A model generated the notes under the pieces. The model was not told the origin of the DNA. It did no database searches and saw nothing but the letters and a program-made list of their open reading frames with translations. The position numbers were made by a program, and so were the translations under genes. A DNA stretch of 64,000 bases, from positions 25,146 to 89,145 of the forward strand of contig QANZ01033114.1 in assembly GCA_003254925.1 (NCBI GenBank), in the 5' to 3' direction. Of this stretch, positions 35,270 to 46,557 are shown piece by piece (position 1 is the stretch's first letter; each line of letters begins with the position of its first letter). This stretch comes from Chamaecrista fasciculata. Lineage: Eukaryota; Streptophyta; Magnoliopsida; Fabales; Fabaceae.

Positions 35270-36815
35270 TTAGATTTGGAGATAATGGTTTGAATCCAAT
35301 TGTTAAAAATATTAGCTAATCGTCGGATATTAAATATGATACGGTAGTAATATATAAAAGATATTGGATATCAAATGAATACAGATAATGTTTTAATTAT
35401 TCAGTATTTGTCTGAAATTAACAAATAGTTAAGCTACTTACTACTTAGTATCCGATATTTTATAAAATAAATATTTTATTATATTTTATATTATGGTCAA
35501 TTTATAATTTTAGTAAAAGTTTGTGATGCTTACATGCATGCTGTCTGCATATATATATATATATATATTAGGAGCTTTTTGTGTCCTAACGGACATGCAA
35601 ATATATATATAAAATATAAAATTTTTAAAATATTATAAATAATTTTAAATTAATAAATATATTTCAATTTGAAATTTAAAATAATTAACTTTNGAGAAAA
35701 AGTTCATCTACTTCGTCCCAAAAAAAAAAAAGATTGAGTTCATCAACTACACCACAACTTTCTAGTTTTCACTCTCCTCCTACTCAAGTACTTTTATTAA
35801 TCTCCATCTTATTATTATTAGAGATCACTTCAGGTATTTTTATTAGGGAAAAATGTAACAAGATTCCTTAAACTTTGGGTCATTTGGAAGTAGGTCATTA
35901 AATTATCAATTTTGAAAATCAAATCTTTAAACTTTGAAGGTTTAGGAATTAGATCCTTCCATCCATTGTTTCACCAACGCTGTTAATTATTCTTAGGATA
36001 AATTACACTTTGGTACCTGTGATTTAAAAAGAGACATTCTGATACCTTGAGCTTTAATTATGTTAGAAAGTTAACAGAAATTGGAACTTTTGGAGCTATT
36101 TTGTGATTTAAACCATAACAACTTTTGAAAAAATCACATATTGACCCTCCAATATTTTCAAAAAATTACAAACCGATCCCTGGATACATATTATCTAGGG
36201 ATTAAAATGAAAACTATAAAAAAATTTTGGGGTCAAAACATAATATTTGAAAAAAGGTAAATTACACTTTGGTATCCTGTAGTTTGGTCATATTTCACTT
36301 TGGTACCCTGTAGTATTCTCCGTTAACACTTTGGTACCCTTTTGGAGTTACTTTGTAATTTTAACCATAACAATTTTTGCAAAAATACATATTGACCCCC
36401 AATATTTTCAAAAAATTACAAACAGGTCCCTAAATACATAGTATCTAGGGACTAAAATGAAAACTATAAAAAAATTGGGGTCAAATTTGTAACGTTATAC
36501 AAAGATATGAGAACATATTTGCAATATTATACAAAGATATGAGACCAAATTTAAAACCATATACAAATATATGAGACCAAATTTAACACTAAGTTTAAAA
36601 TTGTAGAACTGAAGGTGCAACTTTTTTACCAGTGAGATGTATTATGTAAGTCCTTTGGTAGCATTAAACACTCATCATTCATGAAGGAATAAGCTTGTAA
36701 CTTGTCAACATATATCAACTTCTATCCAAAAATATCCAATTTCAAATCATATACAATCAAATAATCCAAAATGAAGCATATCCTTTCTATGTTCTGTATT
36801 TGTATCTCTTACATT
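35270..36815. other. AT-rich DNA with a 'TTTGGTACCCTGTGGTTTG' repeat
   Basis: 35540-35700 is nearly pure A/T, with an N at about 35693. 35990-36600 holds repeats of acactttggtaccctgtag and agatatgagaccaaattt; related text recurs at 40832-41035. No gene was recognised until the protease remnant begins. Confidence 0.45.
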
Positions 36816-38264
36816 TCAAATTTCAACAACACCTATTGGAGCCACTGCAAACTCAATCAAAGGAATATGCTTTCTATATTTCGTATCATAGTACAATTCT
36901 CGACTTATTTTTCCAAAACCATCATCACACCAATTGTCTCCCCAGGGATTTTTTTATAATCCAAAACTTGTTTTCTTTTCCCTCTATCATCAATGATCCA
37001 AACCCTACAATGAGTACAGAATGTGATTCTCCCTTCCTAAGTGATTCTCCCTTCCTAAGCTCAGAGGGATCTGTTGGTCTAGTATAAATGGCATCCTAGC
37101 TAGATAAAGAAAGATCAAGTTAGTTTTCACTTAAGTATAAGAATTTAAATAAAGTAATCAACCGAAACAAAAGTTTGAAAAAATACAAACCCTATCAAGA
37201 ATTTGAAACTAATCTATAATCGTTGTTTGAGCAATAATCGGTTGCTTACGTACCATGTACATCAAATCCTTATATTCAACAACCTTGACAGGTTCAAGCT
37301 TATACTGTTGCTATAAAAAAAAAGTATAAAATATTTTAGAACTCACTAAAAAAAATGACCAAAGTCCTAATTCGGTCTTATATCTTTTGTTCAATTCCAA
37401 ATTTCGTTTTATATCTTTTTTGTTGCATTTTTAGTCTCATATCTTTAGGTCAGGTCCCAATTTAGTCCTATGTCTTTTTTTGTTGTAGATTTGGTCTCAT
37501 TTCTTTCGGTTAATTGTATAATTGGTCTTATATTTTTGGGTCAAGTGCATAAGTGGTCTCATATATTTGCAAAAGGATCAATTAACAGTTGATCCTTTTT
37601 CAAAGATATGGGACCAATTCTGCAACTTGATCAAAAGACATGAGACCAAAAATTATATGGGACCAAATTAGGACCTTTTACAAAGATATGATACCAAAAG
37701 TGCAACAAAAAAAGATATAGAATCAAATTGTGAACTTAACAAAAGATATGGAACCAAATTTGCACTTTGACCAAAAAAAACATTAAAGTTAACAAAACAT
37801 AATTAAAACCTAAAATCAAACAACAAAGTGTAAATAGTTTAAAATAAAAGTACCTTTTTATTTGGGTTACGTTCTTGTTTCTTCCATGTGTAAGGGCAAG
37901 TGTTTTCTTCCACACATTCATTGTTAGATATCCAGCAGAGAACATCATAAGGGATTCCTCCCTCATCTCTTTTGACAACTATTTTACCTTCTTCATCAAA
38001 TTCCAGTGGTCTCTCGTAATTGTCAATTAGGTCTTGTACTGAAAGCTTTACTTCAAGCTCATTGTCAATGTAGTATACAAACTCCAGGGCCACTATTGTT
38101 GCGAAAGCCCAACAAAAAGCTATAACAAAATATCTTTCATTATTACAATTAATTAAAGTTAAACAAAATATAATATAATTATCACACTTATTATATATTT
38201 TATTTGTCTGTCCTTGCTGTACTATTGAGCTGAGAACTCCGAGTCTAATTCTCCAATCCAATGC
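36816..38264 (-). pseudogene. Papain-family (C1A) cysteine protease remnant
   Basis: Exons inferred on the minus strand: from 38264 (ALDWRIRLGVLSS, like the mature N-terminus DWR), 38119-37854 (FCWAFATIVALEFVYYI, the active-site Cys motif, then KLSVQDLID), 37310 to about 37192 (QYKLEPVKVVEY ... KQPIIAQTTI), and 37095-36816 (HSVLIVGFGS with the catalytic His, then KFWIIK). An in-frame TAG interrupts the third exon. In the last exon one extra A in the run before the ccctggggag block shifts the frame; past it the conserved WGDNWCDDGFGKI reads on, ending VAPIGVVEI. An 18-bp tandem duplication (37023-37040, 37041-37058) repeats LRKGES just before the His. No pro-domain or signal peptide was found. 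By sequence it resembles divergent plant papain-like proteases, here broken. Confidence 0.72.
37357..37772. repeat. 'GGTCCCATATCTTT' repeat family, copy 3, inside the protease remnant
   Basis: Starts gaccaaagtcctaattcgg and ends tttgcactttgacc. Lies between the second and third inferred protease exons, so in an intron. Non-coding. Confidence 0.55.
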
Positions 38265-39750
38265 CTACAAAATTGATGAAAAAAAGAAATATACTTTTCA
38301 AATTATTTTCTTAACTTTTTTTTATTGTTAAGAAAAGTATAAGACAAAACAATGGAAAAGAAAAAAATACACAAAACTAAAGAAAACTTAAACGACGAAA
38401 GAACTTTGAGTGGGGCAAAATACCACAACACAAAAAGAAACCCCATTTCAGTGACTAATTAAATTCGCAATTAATGGTTCAAACCCATAAGTCATTCTAC
38501 TTCACCTCACGTTTATATAGAATAAGAGGGTTATTGTTCACGTTGCACCAAGTGTTCTATCTAAATAATATAATTTTTAAAATATTAAAACATTCTTATT
38601 TGCTCATGTTTTGACAAGTGTCACTCTTTATATATTATAATTGTAAATATTAAAATTTTCTTATAATCAAATTTTAAATATTAAAATTAGAGATATATTA
38701 AACTTAAAAAAATTGAATTTTCAAATAATAGACATTAATATTAAATTTGATTAAAATTTCCTTTAAGATAACTTTAAATATAAAAATAGATATTATTTAT
38801 ATTGAACTTATAAAATTAAAATTTCAAAAAAAAATTATTTATAATATAAAATTAAATTTTTAAATGAAAGTTACTTTAATTTATAATTCAAATTAATTAA
38901 TTATACTAAGATCTAGTTATTCCCAAATCATCATTAGTCAAGCCCTAAAAAAAATAGTATTTTAACCAAAATTTTCGTTAAATTTTGGACGGAAATATAC
39001 GGAAATATACCTCAGGACTCTTTTTGTTAACGGAGCAAACCACAGGGACCCTATTTGACACTTTTTAAACCACAGGGACCCTATCTGAAAATGGGTCAAA
39101 CCACAAGGCCCTTTTATGTAATTTACCCTATAAAATTTATAACTTTTACTATAGACAAAACACCCTTTCGTCTCCCTACGTTTGCGGTGATTTTCAGTTA
39201 TGCCTCTAACGTTTCATTTGTGTCAGTTGTGCTCCCAATGTGAAACGTTAGTTTCAATTATGCCCCCAATTTCAATCATCCAAAAAAAAAACACCATTTT
39301 CAAATGAGATCAAATTGGGTCCTAAAAGTGGGTGCCTCATTTCATATTCAAATAACAAAGTTGGTCATAGCTTTCTCGTTTCAATTCTGAATGCGATAAA
39401 TTTAGAGTTACAGGTTACTCTTAACAAGACTTTTTTTTTGCCCAATTTGGATTATTAGCAGATACGATCAAATCGAGCTTTAAAGTGAAGTTAAGACCAA
39501 AAAGTAAAAAGTTACGAAAAATTAGTTCCAAACCTACTTTGGAACTCAATCTGACCTCATGTGCTTCCATGTCAATCGAGAAAAAAAATCTTGTTAAGAG
39601 TAACTTATAGCTCCAAACTCGTCGCATTCGAATTTAAAACGATAAAGATATGACTGGCTTTGCTTATTTTACTATGAAACGAGTCGTCTACTTTCGAGAC
39701 CCATTTTGACCTCGTTTTTTATGATCCCAATTGGATAAAGAAAGTACTTA
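38265..39750. other. AT-rich intergenic DNA with dispersed repeats
   Basis: 38530-38930 is strongly A/T. 38950-39125 carries a repeat with caaaattttcgttaaatttt and aaaccacagggaccctattt, shared with 50820-50935. 39140-39270 carries acaccctttcgtctcc ... caattatgcccccaattt, shared with 43565-43690 and 63140-63260. 39310-39745 is a copy of the 'GGTCATATCTCT' family. No gene was recognised. Confidence 0.5.
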
Positions 39751-40046
39751 TGAAGCATAAACACTTCATTTTGGATTAGTGTCGCTATGTTAGACATGTC
39801 TCCAATATTTCTTCGACACATTTACAAGGTTTAGAATATAAAAGCATTTTTCTGCGACTTTGATCAAGCAAACAATAAAAGAAAATGACACATATAATAT
39901 ATGTCATGATTAGAGATTGTAATTTTAAAATATTCATTAAGATTTACAGATATTTAATTATTTATATATAATTTTAAGAATTGGACGTGTTAGTATTTCG
40001 TATCAGTGTCATGTCTCGTGTGTTGTGTCAGTGTCTATGTTTCATA
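39751..40046. mobile_element. MITE, 'AAGCATGGACAC' family, copy 3
   Basis: Ends tatgaagcataaacact and cagtgtctatgtttcata are inverted. AT-rich core; no open frame. Diverged relative to the copy at 34890. Confidence 0.6.
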
Positions 40047-40189
40047 GGAAAATTGTATTTAAAAATAAAATGTAGCTCTAGTCTCGTTTAATTTGAATTT
40101 GAAACAAGATAAATATCATCATATTCAATAATTTGGGACAAAAATGAACCGTGTTGCCAACATTTAGGACCAATATGAATCTTTTCATA

Positions 40190-40440
40190 TTGGAAGGTTT
40201 TTGAACATTAAGGACTAAATTGGAATGTTTGGAAGGTTTTTGGGACACTTTACAATTTTAGTTTGAGGACTTGGGACTAAAATGAATGAAGAAGATGAAA
40301 AAGAGGGAGAATTGAGAATAATGAAATAAAAATGGGTCAATGACCTAATTGTTCAACTCAAACCTTTTTTTAAGTGTTTAGGATTTAGGGTTTGGAGTTT
40401 GGGGTTTGGGGTTTTAGTTTTTAATATTTTTAACAACATA
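40190..40440. repeat. Fragment of the fold-back element family
   Basis: Contains aaggactaaattggaatgtt, gggacactttacaatttta and gggactaaaatgaatgaaga, matching the inner arms of the 19861-21274 element and the repeats at 63430-63880. It then has gggtttggagtttggggttt telomere-like text. Confidence 0.55.
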
Positions 40441-40447
40441 AATACAA

Positions 40448-40830
40448 GGTCAAAGTGTACTTTCAGTCCCATAACTTTTGTTTAGGTTTCAATTTGGTCC
40501 CATAACATTTTTTGTTGCACTTTTGGTCTCATATCTTTGTAAAAAATTGCAGATTTGGTCTCGTGTCACTTTTGGTCCCATATCTTTTGATCAAGTTGCA
40601 GAATTGGTCTCATACCTTTGCAAAAAGTTTCACCACTAGTCCCATCTGATAAGATATTAGACCAATTTCGCACCTGACCTAAAGATATGAGACTAATTCT
40701 ACAACCTGACCAAGAGATATAGGACCAATTCTGCAACATGACCCCAAGATATAGGACAAAAAATGCAACACGGGACCAAATATGCAATTTTAGCAAAAGA
40801 TATGGGACCAAAAGTGCAACAAAAAAAGTT
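40448..40830. repeat. 'GGTCCCATATCTTT' repeat family, copy 4
   Basis: Starts ggtcaaagtgtactttcag and runs through variants of ggtcccatatcttt to gggaccaaaagtgcaac. Abuts an unrelated 'ggtaccctgtggtttg' repeat at its right end. Confidence 0.55.
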
Positions 40831-41053
40831 AGGGTAAATTACACTTTGGTACCCTGTGGTTTGACCCTACTTCATTTTGGTACCCTGTGGTTTGAAACTT
40901 GACACTTTGGTACCTTGTGGTATTCTCCATTAACACTTTGGTACCCTTTGGGATTATTTTGCAATTTTAACCATAACAAATTTTGCAAAAATTACATATT
41001 GACCCCAATTTTTTTGAAAATTTTTTGGGGTCAATATATAATTACATATTGAC

Positions 41054-41190
41054 CCAATGGTTTTACTAACAACCAGCAACGCACCCACGAGTGGCCTTGA
41101 CAAGCTCAGCAAAGTCGGTACCTGAAGTCGGATCATTCTCGCAGCTTGGGTTGCTTTCATCGTCTTCCATCCTTGGGTTGCTTTCAAATG
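41054..41190 (-). pseudogene. Possible fragment of the cystatin-like gene family
   Basis: The minus strand reads SFESNPRMEDDESNPSCEND, then FAELVKATRGCVAGC and a stop. DDESNPS and LVKATRG resemble DDSNPSG (exon 1) and LVKANVRG (exon 3) of the intact gene at 48274-49023, joined without the middle exon. It could be a processed or rearranged copy. The match is short. Confidence 0.3.
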
Positions 41191-41863
41191 ATTGAATTAA
41201 AAATATTAAGGTAATATTTTAATTCAAGGAATTATAGGGAAGTTCGAATTCTAGGGTTAATTGGATTAAAGATATTAGTGTAATATTTTGTAACTTATCA
41301 AAATTCTCCAACTCTATAAATACCTAGGAAAGTCGACTTTGGCCAAGCTAATGCATAAGTGAGTTTTGCAAATTTCCCTAATTCGCATAACCCTAACCCT
41401 CTTCATTCCTCAATCGTCCTCTTCTGTCTCTCTCCTGGTTGCAGTATGTGATATGAGTTTGTCCTTAGTTTTATTCTTAATTGATGGTGTTTCTTCCTCT
41501 AACTCTCCAATTACTTCAATAGTTTGGAAAGACCGAGCATTTATTCATAGTGCTTTGAATAGTCCAAAGCAATAAAAAACAAACGCAGCCAACTCTCTTT
41601 GAAAAAATCTTATTTGTCTTATCCCATGATGGAAAGGTTAATGTAATTGACAGTTGTACTGGTAAAATGATCTCTAATCGGCCATTACACATGAAGGAAT
41701 CAACTGCACTACATGTTTCTCGTGTTTTTATGTTAATATATTTTTATCTATTGAATTTGAGATATTACATGCCCTTGTCAAGTGTTTTCAGGATAGATTT
41801 TGACCAAATATCACAAGGGAAGGACCAAAATGAAAGGAAAAAGTAAAATCATCAGTGTTGTCA

Positions 41864-41945
41864 TAACCGAACCGGACAAAGACTCGGACAAGTGTTCGGT
41901 TCACGGTCGGATCGGTTGAATCGGTCGGACCGGATGTTTGGACCG
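41864..41945. repeat. 'ACCGG' repeat-rich element end
   Basis: ccgaaccggaca ... gttcggttcacggtcggatc ... ggtcggaccgg forms short internal inverted repeats. A related segment is at 49137-49222 (aaaaccggacgatgattgaa ... gggttcaaccggagtcgg). This type of repeat is common in plant genomes; its class was not determined. Confidence 0.4.
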
Positions 41946-42203
41946 GATGACGCAATAAATAATTATTTTTAATATATTAAATTTCATGTTGAAAAATTCC
42001 ATGTTTTTAGGGATTGTTTTGAAATAATTTTATTCTTTTGGGGTGAAAGAAGAATTACTCCCTCTAAACCCTATACTAAACAAAGGGAAAGCCCTTCTTC
42101 TTTTTTTATTTTTTCAAAAAAGTTGAAACCCACACACACCTCACACCCTCGAGACGCACACCTTCTTCTTAACCTTTTCCCAAAGTTTTCAAATCACCTC
42201 AGT

Positions 42204-42591
42204 NNNNNNNNNNNNNNNNNNNNNNNNNNNNNNNNNNNNNNNNNNNNNNNNNNNNNNNNNNNNNNNNNNNNNNNNNNNNNNNNNNNNNNNNNNNNNNNNN
42301 NNNNNNNNNNNNNNNNNNNNNNNNNNNNNNNNNNNNNNNNNNNNNNNNNNNNNNNNNNNNNNNNNNNNNNNNNNNNNNNNNNNNNNNNNNNNNNNNNNNN
42401 NNNNNNNNNNNNNNNNNNNNNNNNNNNNNNNNNNNNNNNNNNNNNNNNNNNNNNNNNNNNNNNNNNNNNNNNNNNNNNNNNNNNNNNNNNNNNNNNNNNN
42501 NNNNNNNNNNNNNNNNNNNNNNNNNNNNNNNNNNNNNNNNNNNNNNNNNNNNNNNNNNNNNNNNNNNNNNNNNNNNNNNNNNNNNNNNNNN
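42204..42591. other. Assembly gap of 388 N
   Basis: An unbroken N run. Nothing can be said about its content, and the apparent open frames spanning it are artefacts. The repeat to its left and the TATA-like ctataaata about 30 bp to its right may belong to one element. Confidence 0.99.
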
Positions 42592-43560
42592 CGTTTTCCA
42601 CTGTAGTAGCTGAAAATTTTCTATAAATAGGCCTTCGACGCGAGCTTCTCAAAGCCATCCTCCAAATTCTTCGTCTCTCTTCTCGTTTCTCTATATATAT
42701 ATATTATATTATATTTTATTGTTAAGGCTCTCATAGGAGAATTATATCCTAGTTGGGATAATATTCTTCCTATGAGTAGCTAATTTTTAGTCTGGAGGAG
42801 AATCTTTTAGAGGCCAGAGCTTAGGAGCTTTATCAGGGAAGTTTATTATCTTTCTTTTGTAATTCTTTTAAGAATTTAATTATCTTGTTTGGATTATTTT
42901 TTTCTTATTTTTTAATCATAAGACTCTTATTTAAGAGATTGTGCTTTATTTTATTTCTTTATTTATTAATCCACCTTTGGTCGATTCTATCTTGTTGATC
43001 TTACTGCCTAGGATGGTACCTCCTATATGGATGGTTTTATCTCTTATATTTGAGTCACCATTTACTTATGAGATTATTGATTTAATTATTTAATTTACTC
43101 GGTCGAGGAATTATTTAATTAATTAGTAATCTAAGTCTTGAGGTCTCAAGGCTATTATTGGATAATGGTTTGCTAAGATAATAAATTCCATAATTATTTT
43201 GTAAGCTAGGAAGGCCGATATTAGATCTCTCTAAAGGACATTTTTATATTTGTTTTATTTTCTCTTATATTTATTTTATTGTTTCTTGTACTTTTATTTT
43301 ATTTTCATGTATTCTTAATTTCACCATCTCTTCCTTTATATTTTATTTAGCACTTTTACCCGATTTTAATTACTTGCATAATTAATTATTAATCTTTATA
43401 AGGAGTCCCATAAGTGAATACGACCTAGGTTGTGTCGCTATGTTGCATAATTTAGTTAATTAATTTGATAGTCTAGCGACGGGCTCATCAATGAGTTTAT
43501 ATGATATATGCAATTTGGATCTTCTATTGTGAATGAAAGAGGAAGCCACATTTTAATGGA
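42592..43560. other. Unassigned AT-rich segment with TATA-like start
   Basis: ctataaatag at about 42621-42630 followed ~40 bp later by a CT-rich stretch looks like a plant promoter or LTR R region. No open reading frame, primer-binding site or paired LTR was found downstream, so it may be a solo LTR cut by the gap. Uncertain. Confidence 0.3.
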
Positions 43561-43799
43561 AAACGACCTGTTGGTGTCCCTAACATTTGGGGTCAGTTTT
43601 AGTTATGCCCCAATATTTGTTTTGTGTCAGTTATGCCCCAAACGTTTCACATTATTGTCGATTATACCCTAACCTCAATTTTTTTTGCGCCAAATGTGTT
43701 CAATTCAGAAAAAAATTGACATATAGGCAAAAAAATTGACACATCAGCATTTTCCGTCCACATAATTAACGGAGTCAAACTTTAAGGTATAATTGACAC

Positions 43800-44095
43800 C
43801 AACGTCAGCGACACGTAAACTCTCAAAATTACGCGACACGACACGCCATATATTTATATATATAAATAATTAAATATTCATAATTTGTAATGAAAAAATT
43901 AAAAATTACAAGTTTTATTCATAATATATGTTATATGTATAATTATTTTCTCTTATATGTCATGTTAAAGTCACAAAAAATTGATTTATATTTTAAAATT
44001 TATGAATATGTGTCGTGTCGGTATCGTACGGGTGTCGGACACTGACACATATCTGACACGGCGACACGCTCTCAAAATGAAGTTTCCATGCTTCT
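43800..44095. mobile_element. MITE, 'GAAGCATGGACAC' family, copy 4 (left end truncated)
   Basis: Shares cgcgacacgacacgcc, the AT-rich core and gtgtcgtgtcgg with the 34890 copy and ends gaagtttccatgcttc. The left terminal repeat is replaced by other repeat text (aattgacaccaacgtcagcg). Confidence 0.65.
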
Positions 44096-44493
44096 TAGAG
44101 TATTATCTAGAGTATTATCTTAAGAAAGAACATTGAAAACCATTAATACCACATTTAATACTCAGATCCAAATAGTTTTAATGTTGTCAACTTCTCAGCA
44201 CACGGCTGCATGGACCAGTTCCTGTCTTTTTATAGGAGACACCTGAAACGAGGAAGTGGATGAAAGCAACCAAAACATAGAGTCTTGAATAGTTTATAAA
44301 TGCACAATACAAATGATATCCCAAATCCAAACTCTTAAAATCAGGGAATTTTCACTTTTTTTTTTTTGGCCAAAATCAGGGAATTTTCACTAGCAAACAG
44401 ATTAGCATCACAAAAACTAACTCTCAAAAGAAATTGCAACTGCTGATATGCTTCAAACATTAAGAAGGATAAAGAAGAAGAATATTGCCCAAC

Positions 44494-46189
44494 TGTTAGC
44501 ATACCAGTATTTTATATATTATTATTAGGAATAATATATGTAATTGTTAGTAAGTTCTGATTCTGAAGTATTATTATTATTATTATGTTATTTTTATGTT
44601 GGGCAGTTATTATGTGTGGTAGTTGTTAGAGGGTAGTTATTAGGAAGTCTATATATATGTGTATTGTAAGTTGATGATACGGTAAATGATATGATATTTC
44701 AGAAACTGTTTCTCTCTTTCTCTTCTTCTCTCTCAAGTATGGAGATTCTCCTCCTTGAGTCCCTCTCTCTTGAATCCTAGATTCTGGGGTTCTATCATTG
44801 GTATCAGAGCAATTCCGATCATGGTACGCTCTCGTTCCAGTGTTCCTGCATCCGATCCTATTGATCCTCTCCATCCACCACCTGTTGATCCTCCTTCTCA
44901 ATCCATTCCTCCACCCACTTCCACAACCAGTCTTGATACTTTGTCCAGGCAGTTAAATGATCTTTCCACTCGCATGATGGCCTATGAATCCCTTGCAGCA
45001 GATGTTGCCCAGTTGAAGGCCTATTTCAGGATTCAAAAACCCAGTAATTTTTATAAGGCGTCAAGTTTAGCAGTTGAATTTGAGGCCAAATTACCTATTC
45101 AACACATACCCAACAATTTTATGACTTTTCGGTCCTTTTCCAGTGTTTCTACTGTACCAAATTGTGATTTAATTGCTGGGTCTCGAGAATCTCTTTCAAT
45201 TGCACAATTGACTTCGCTTGGGCAGAAGAATAATGTATCGTCTTCCTCTGTACAGCAGATTCGGTCTCTTCCTTCTGCACAGATATGGTCGACTGAACAG
45301 GAGAGACAACTTCGACGAGATAAAGGATTCTGTTTTCGCTGTAATGAGTGGTTCACACCAGGCCAGCGCTGTACAGGCTCGTCTCTTAAATTGATAGAGT
45401 GCGCCGAAGAAGATGGTATTCAGGGTGTCGATAGATTGAAAAAGACTTGGGCGTCGACGCAAGAGAGGCAAAACTTGCTGTTTGCACGTTCGAATCCGTT
45501 TGGGTCTGGGTTTCATCCATTTTCGTCCTCCTCTCCGCTGTCTTTGCCTTCGCCAACTGCCCAGAAAACGTAGACTCCACAGGACCATCAATTTCGACGG
45601 GTTACTGGCTTGTGTTTCAGATGCTACAGTCGTTCACTTGAGTTGATGGTGGTGTCCAAGCAAGACGATGGCTTCCACGCACCTGGGCCGCCAATTTCGA
45701 ACGTCCATGGAGAAGAAACTTTGGCTAACCTTTCGATTCTCTGTTTTATTTTCTGGGCCAAAGATTTACTTATTGGGTCCCTCCTTACTTTGGTCTTATA
45801 TTTATTCCTAAGGTTTAGTGGGTCTCTCCTTTTTATTGCCTTTCTATAGCCTTGAGGACAAGGCTATTTTCCAAGGGGGGAATATTGTTAGCATACCAGT
45901 ATTTTATATATTATTATTAGGAATAATATATGTAATTGTTAGTAAGTTCTGATTCTGAAGTATTATTATTATTATTATGTTATTTTTATGTTGGGCAGTT
46001 ATTATGTGTGGTAGTTATTAGAGGGTAGTTATTAGGAAGTCTATATATATGTGTATTGTAAGTTGATGATACGGTAAATGATATGATATTTCAGAAACTG
46101 TTTCTCTCTTTCTCTTCTTCTCTCTCAAGTATGGAGATTCTCCTCCTTGAGTCCCTCCCTCTTGAATCCTAGATTCTGGGGTTCTATCA
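44494..46189 (+). mobile_element. Mini LTR retrotransposon with nearly identical LTRs
   Basis: LTRs are 44494-44797 and 45886-46189, 304 bp each, TGTTAG ... TATCA; I count two differences between them. The target duplication ccaac flanks both ends (44489-44493, 46190-46194). A primer-binding site tggtatcagagc (initiator Met tRNA type) sits at 44799-44810 and a polypurine tract ccaaggggggaata at 45871-45884. Only a short gag-like frame lies inside; pol is missing. The structure is complete enough to be moved by an autonomous relative, and the near-identical LTRs imply a recent insertion. Confidence 0.88.
44821..45573 (+). CDS. Internally deleted gag of the mini LTR element
   Basis: From the first methionine after the primer-binding site (MVRSRSSVPASDP) to a stop at 45573, about 250 aa. 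The N-terminus is proline-rich, followed by DTLSRQLNDLSTRM. The C-terminal text TEQERQLRRDKGFCFRCNEWFTPGQRC matches the zinc-finger region of Ty3/gypsy gags, but the usual His (PGHRC) is Gln. The central capsid region is too short. After the stop, text near 45850 (LEDKAIFQGG) resembles the usual gypsy polyprotein end, so the pol region has been deleted. Confidence 0.6.
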   Translation: MVRSRSSVPASDPIDPLHPPPVDPPSQSIPPPTSTTSLDTLSRQLNDLSTRMMAYESLAADVAQLKAYFRIQKPSNFYKASSLAVEFEAKLPIQHIPNNFMTFRSFSSVSTVPNCDLIAGSRESLSIAQLTSLGQKNNVSSSSVQQIRSLPSAQIWSTEQERQLRRDKGFCFRCNEWFTPGQRCTGSSLKLIECAEEDGIQGVDRLKKTWASTQERQNLLFARSNPFGSGFHPFSSSSPLSLPSPTAQKT

Positions 46190-46557
46190 CCAACAAACTT
46201 AGCTCAAATGATAATTATCCCAGACATGCCAGGAGGTCTTAATATATTTATATTTGGGGTCAATCCCTACCTTCAGCCACCTATCCTATTCTCATTTAGT
46301 TTGGATTTCAGGGAAGAAGATGACTGCAAGAGATTCACACACTACAAAATAGGATGACATCTCAGGTACAAACACTTAAAATCAGGGATTTTTTTTTTTT
46401 CACGAACACTCAAACAGAAACATATTAGCATCCCAGAAACTTTGTAGTTAGCACTAGTGATATACTTTTCAAACATTAATAAGGACAATGAAGAATAACA
46501 TTGCCCAGCAACCAGGCTCAAGTGATAATTTTCTTTGATAGAAGTGCCAGGGAGACT

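Noticed and set aside
36771-37087. Plus-strand frames near 36.8-37.1 kb
   Set aside because: Antisense to the last exon of the papain-like remnant, whose minus-strand reading shows conserved protease motifs.
42123-42658. Long open frames on both strands
   Set aside because: They span the 388-N gap; almost all residues are unknown, so the openness is an artefact.
45099-45591. Minus-strand frames across the mini LTR element
   Set aside because: Antisense shadows of the gag-like frame, with no recognisable family text.
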